Assembly: GCA_030150305.1 (NCBI GenBank)
Contig: JASLGD010000310.1
Span: 1 to 9,011, forward strand
DNA length: 9,011 bases
Reading direction: 5' to 3'
Source: Caldimonas sp.
Lineage (GTDB): Bacteria > Pseudomonadota > Gammaproteobacteria > Burkholderiales > Burkholderiaceae_C
In this document: positions 6,445 through 9,011 of the stretch, in pieces
Numbering within the stretch: the first letter of the stretch is position 1
Layout of the letters: the number at the start of each line of letters is the position of its first letter
The notes under the pieces: generated by a model
Databases searched by the model: none
Told to the model about the DNA's origin: nothing
Seen by the model: the letters and a program-made list of their open reading frames with translations, nothing else
Made by a program: the position numbers and the translations under genes

Positions 6445-7794
6445 CTAGCGCTTGTGTTGGTCGAGCCAGCCTTCCAGGTAGTGGATGCTCGTGCCGCCCT
6501 CGACGAACTTGGCGTCGACCATCAGCTCCCGGTGCAGCGGGATGTTGGTCGAGATGCCCTCGACGACGGTCTCCGAGAGCGCAGTGCGCATCCGCGCGAG
6601 CGCCTGCTCGCGGCTGTCGCCGTGGACGATGATCTTGCCGATCATCGAGTCGTAGTTCGGCGGCACGACGTAGTTGGTGTAGGCGTGCGAGTCGACGCGC
6701 ACGCCGGGACCGCCGGGCGGGTGCCACATCGTCACCCGGCCGGGCGACGGCGTGAACTGGAACGGATCCTCGGCGTTGATCCGGCACTCGATCGCGTGGC
6801 CGCGGCACGCGATCGCGCGCTGCGGGAAGGGCAGCTTCTCGCCCGCTGCGATCCGGATCTGCATCTGCACGATGTCGATCCCGGTCACCCACTCGGTCAC
6901 CGGGTGCTCGACCTGGACGCGGGTGTTCATCTCGATGAAGAAGAACTCGCCGTTCTCGTACAGGAACTCGAACGTGCCGGCGCCGCGGTAGCCGATCTTC
7001 TTGCACGCGGCGACGCAGCGCTCGCCGATCTTCTCGATCACGCGGCGCTGGATCCCGGGCGCGGGCGCCTCCTCGATGATCTTCTGGTGGCGCCGCTGCA
7101 TCGAGCAGTCGCGTTCGCCGAGCCAGACCGCGTTCTTGTGCGTGTCGGCGAGGACCTGGATCTCGATGTGGCGCGGGTTCTGGAGAAACTTCTCCATGTA
7201 GACCGCGGGATTCGCGAATGCCGCGCCGGCCTCGGCGCGCGTCATCTGCACGGCGGAGACGAGCGCCGCCTCGGTGTGGACGACGCGCATGCCGCGGCCG
7301 CCGCCGCCGCCGGCCGCCTTGATGATCACCGGATAGCCGAGCGCGCGCGCCGCCTTGATCGCTTCCTTGGGATCCTCGGGCAACGCGCCTTCGGAGCCGG
7401 GCACGCACGGCACCCCCGACTTGATCATCGCCTGCTTGGCCGAGACCTTGTCGCCCATGATCCGGATCGCTTCCGGCGTCGGGCCGATGAACGTGAAGCC
7501 GCTCTTCTCGACGCGCTCGGCGAAGTCGGCGCTTTCGGAGAGGAAGCCGTAGCCGGGGTGGATCGCCTCGGCGTCGGTGACCTCGGCGGTGGCGATGATC
7601 GCCGGCATGTTCAGATAGCTCTGCGCCGACGGCGGCGGCCCGATGCAGACCGCCTCGTCGGCGAGCTTGACGTACTTGGCGTCGCGGTCGGCCTACGAAT
7701 AGACGACGACCGACTTGACGCCGAGCTCGCGGCACGCGCGCTGGACGCGCAACGCGATCTCGCCGCGGTTGGCGATGAGAATCTTCTTGAACAT
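6445..7794 (-). CDS. accC: Biotin carboxylase of acetyl-CoA carboxylase, with an in-frame TAG at codon 34
   Basis: The ATP-dependent subunit that carboxylates biotin on AccB, the first half-reaction in malonyl-CoA synthesis. From ATG 7794 (MFKKILIANRGEIALRVQRA) the frame gives 449 codons, the normal length, and its numbering coincides with E. coli AccC. Lys116, Lys159, the glycine loop GGGGGRG (162-168), Lys238, Glu276, Glu288, Asn290, Arg292 and Arg338 are all present. Codon 34 is TAG (7693-7695), inside VYS-stop-ADRDAKYVKLADE; relatives, as I recall, carry Glu there, so one base change from GAG would explain it. The next ATG is codon 63 (7608); starting there would remove a good part of the N-terminal Rossmann-like domain, so a working product is doubtful. 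The real stop is also TAG. No Shine-Dalgarno precedes the ATG, which lies 37 nt after accB. The gene identity is certain; its functional state is not. Confidence 0.95.
7693..7695 (-). other. Premature amber codon in accC
   Basis: The plus strand reads CTA, so the minus strand reads TAG in the accC frame. The codons on both sides translate to a well-conserved biotin carboxylase sequence without a frameshift. A single C to A change at plus position 7695 would turn GAG (Glu) into TAG. Confidence 0.93.
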
Positions 7795-7796
7795 CA

Positions 7797-7810
7797 GCCG
7801 GGAGCCCGGC
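7797..7810 (-). repeat. GC-rich palindrome immediately before accC
   Basis: GCCGGGAGCCCGGC on the plus strand is a 6-bp perfect inverted repeat around a 2-nt centre; a G-U and a C-G pair extend it outward. It ends only 2 nt before the accC ATG, where a Shine-Dalgarno would be expected and none is seen. In mRNA it could mask the initiation region. It may equally be chance in such GC-rich DNA. Confidence 0.5.
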
Positions 7811-7831
7811 CGACGGCGCCGAGGTCGCGCC

Positions 7832-8287
7832 TCATTCGATGACGAAGAGCGGCTGGCCGAACTCGACCGCCTGGCCGTTCTCGCACAGGATCTGTCGGAT
7901 CGTCCCGGCGGCGTCCGCCTCGATCTCGTTCATGATCTTCATCGCTTCGATGATGCAGATCGGCTCGCCGACCTTGACGACGCTGCCGATCTCGACGAAC
8001 GCCGGTGCGCCCGGGCTCGCCGAACGGTAGAACGTGCCGACCATCGGCGACTTGACGACGTTGCCGGCCGGCGCTGGCGGCTCGGCCTCGGCAGGCGTCT
8101 GGTCGGCCGGCGCGGCTGGCGTCGCGATCGCCTGCGCCGGCTGCGCCGGCTGGACGAGCGGCGCCGTGGGAGCCCCGGCCGGCGTCTTCACGATCCGCAC
8201 CTTGCCGTCGGCTTCGGCGATCTCGAGCTCGGAGATGTTCGATTCCGAGACGAGGTCGATCAGGGTCTTCAGTTTGCGGAGGTCCAT
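7832..8287 (-). CDS. accB: Biotin carboxyl carrier protein of acetyl-CoA carboxylase
   Basis: A 151-residue carrier that is biotinylated and shuttles carboxyl groups between AccC and the carboxyltransferase AccAD in the cytosol. Residues 1-35 (MDLRKLKTLIDLVSESNISELEI) match the family's N-terminal domain. An Ala/Pro-rich flexible linker follows at about 36-75. The biotinyl domain (about 77-151) carries EAMKIMNE at 114-121, with Lys117 the biotin attachment site, and the preceding SPMVGTFYR loop. Length and domain order are normal. ATG 8287 is preceded by a good Shine-Dalgarno, GAGAGG, at 8292-8297. The upstream 91-nt gap holds a candidate promoter and an inverted repeat, so accB probably starts the transcript that includes accC and prmA. 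In E. coli AccB represses its own operon; whether this applies here is unknown. Confidence 0.97.
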   Translation of the reverse strand: MDLRKLKTLIDLVSESNISELEIAEADGKVRIVKTPAGAPTAPLVQPAQPAQAIATPAAPADQTPAEAEPPAPAGNVVKSPMVGTFYRSASPGAPAFVEIGSVVKVGEPICIIEAMKIMNEIEADAAGTIRQILCENGQAVEFGQPLFVIE

Positions 8288-8329
8288 CGAGCCTCTCGAG
8301 GCCGCGCGGCAGGGCGCAAGAAGGCGCGG

Positions 8330-8371
8330 ATTCTAGGCGGTTCGGCGCCATTTCCCGCAATTTGGCGCCGA
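8330..8371 (-). promoter_or_regulatory. Candidate accB promoter with perfect inverted repeat (possible operator)
   Basis: On the minus strand TAGAAT (8330-8335) matches the -10 consensus at five of six positions. TTGCGG (8355-8360) is a weak -35 with a long 19-nt spacer. The arms TCGGCGCCA (8342-8350) and TGGCGCCGA (8363-8371) are perfect 9-nt inverted repeats separated by 12 nt, so the half-sites are 21 bp apart, two helical turns. One arm lies between the -35 and -10 elements. There is no T run after it, so it is a poor terminator for tlpA. The repeat is seen directly; promoter and operator roles are inferred. Confidence 0.45.
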
Positions 8372-8378
8372 CGGCGGA

Positions 8379-8915
8379 TCAGCGTACCGCCCGCACCCAG
8401 TCCTCGAGGAGGCGAGCGTCGACCGCGCCGAGATGCCCCTGCGCCCGCTTGCCGGCCGAATCGAACACCGCCGTGAACGGCAGCCCGCCGTTGCGGTTGC
8501 CGAGCTGGCGCGACAACTCGAGGCCGATCCCGCCGGCGAGCGCGACCGGGATGCGCAGCGTTCGTTCGGCGATGAAGCGGCGCACCGGATCGGGCTGGTC
8601 GACCGCGAGCGCAAGGACCTGCCAGCGTTCGGCGGCGCGCTCGCGCGCGAAGCGGTCGAGGATCGGCATCTCGACCACGCACGGGCCGCACCAGGTCGCC
8701 CAGAAGTTGAGCAGCAGCGGCTTGCCGCGCAGCGCCGCCATCGCGACCGGGTTGCCGTCGACGTCGCGAAAGGCGAGCGACCAGACGTCGATCTCGGCCG
8801 TCGGCTCGTCGACGTCGTCGTCCGCGTGCCGCGCGCGCCACCAGCGCAGGCCGCCGCCGGCCGCCGCGGCGACGAAGGCGGCGGCGCCGAGCGCGGCGAC
8901 CGAGCGGCGGTTCAC
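8379..8915 (-). CDS. tlpA: TlpA-family membrane-anchored thioredoxin-like protein
   Basis: A 178-residue thiol-disulfide oxidoreductase of the TlpA/ResA group. The N-terminus (MNRRSVAALGAAAFVAAAAGGG) is a basic then hydrophobic signal anchor, or a signal peptide, placing the domain in the periplasm. The thioredoxin fold carries the redox motif WCGPC at 75-79 (Cys76 and Cys79) and the expected cis-proline at Pro146 (GGLPFTAVFD). Relatives reduce disulfides in cytochrome c maturation or envelope proteins; the exact client cannot be read here. The start is GTG at 8915, supported by a GGGAG Shine-Dalgarno (8922-8926) and by the overlap with the preceding stop (GTGA). It lies 91 nt upstream of accB; from memory, many betaproteobacteria have aroQ between the two, which is absent here. 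The family is secure, the symbol less so. Confidence 0.92.
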   Translation of the reverse strand: MNRRSVAALGAAAFVAAAAGGGLRWWRARHADDDVDEPTAEIDVWSLAFRDVDGNPVAMAALRGKPLLLNFWATWCGPCVVEMPILDRFARERAAERWQVLALAVDQPDPVRRFIAERTLRIPVALAGGIGLELSRQLGNRNGGLPFTAVFDSAGKRAQGHLGAVDARLLEDWVRAVR

Positions 8916-9011
8916 GCGGCGCTCCCGAGCTCGCGCAGGGCGGCGAGGTCGCCGCGCTCGCTGCGGCCGCGAGCGTCGACGGCCCGCGCGGCCGCGCCTT
9001 CGACGTCCTCA
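8912..9011 (-). CDS. C-terminal end of an unrecognised protein (partial)
   Basis: The minus-strand frame that ends in TGA at 8914-8912 is open to the window edge and reads about 32 residues, EDVEGAAARAVDARGRSERGDLAALRELGSAA. The stop overlaps the tlpA start codon as GTGA, a typical arrangement of translationally coupled genes, which supports it as coding. The visible tail is Ala/Arg/Glu-rich, probably helical, and shows no diagnostic motif. In related genomes I recall the murein peptide ligase gene mpl near tlpA, but this tail does not look like Mpl, so no function is assigned. Confidence 0.55.
   Translation of the reverse strand, partial: EDVEGAAARAVDARGRSERGDLAALRELGSAA

Noticed and set aside
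6445..7608. accC as a normal 387-residue gene starting at ATG 7608
   Set aside because: Codons upstream of this ATG encode the conserved N-terminal biotin carboxylase sequence back to MFKKILIANRGEIA at 7794, interrupted by a single TAG. The short form is an artefact of that stop.
6445..7794. Amber recoding to an amino acid across the genome
   Set aside because: nrdB and accC end in TAG exactly at their expected C-termini, and nothing in the window points to a suppressor tRNA. Kept only as a minor option.
5998..7842. Plus-strand open frame of 614 codons opposite prmA and accC
   Set aside because: It is antisense to two well-recognised genes and has no family-like sequence; its Asp/Val/Leu/Arg-rich content follows from complementing conserved codons.
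8342..8371. Inverted repeat as a rho-independent terminator for tlpA
   Set aside because: The loop is 12 nt and no T run follows on the minus strand; its position over a promoter candidate fits an operator better.

Overview
The window looks like chromosomal core-genome DNA of a high-GC betaproteobacterium, most like Burkholderiales. The basis is very high GC, the protein sequences, and a gene order (nrdA, nrdB, histone H1-like gene, then convergent nucleoside kinase, DUF3426 zinc-ribbon gene, prmA, accC, accB, tlpA) that I remember from Burkholderia-type genomes. The taxonomic call and the synteny are from memory, not from a search. I see no mobile element, CRISPR array, tRNA or rRNA.

Plus strand, 1-2863: the 3' part of nrdA (class Ia ribonucleotide reductase alpha), a 149-nt gap with a candidate promoter and an inverted repeat, complete nrdB (beta subunit, all metal ligands and the radical tyrosine present), a 203-nt gap with a strong hairpin, then a lysine/alanine-repeat histone H1-like protein and a rho-independent terminator.

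Minus strand, 9011 down to about 2911: the end of an unrecognised gene, overlapping tlpA (membrane-anchored thioredoxin-like protein); a 91-nt gap with a candidate promoter and a perfect inverted repeat; then a tightly spaced cluster of accB, accC, prmA, a DUF3426 zinc-ribbon membrane protein, a PfkB-family nucleoside kinase and a small membrane coiled-coil protein. A hairpin closes the cluster, so the two convergent units end in back-to-back terminators.

The genes supply core growth functions: deoxynucleotides (nrdAB), nucleoside salvage (kinase), malonyl-CoA for fatty acids (accBC), ribosomal protein L11 methylation (prmA), thiol redox (tlpA) and DNA compaction (histone-like).

The most unusual observation is an in-frame amber codon (TAG) at codon 34 of accC, normally an essential gene, while the other 448 codons look intact and all catalytic residues are present. 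nrdB and accC themselves also end in TAG, which argues against amber being freely recoded in this genome. A base-calling error or a very recent nonsense mutation are the leading explanations. I found no clear sign of a new multi-gene system; the remaining points of interest are regulatory structures and one uncharacterised membrane protein.
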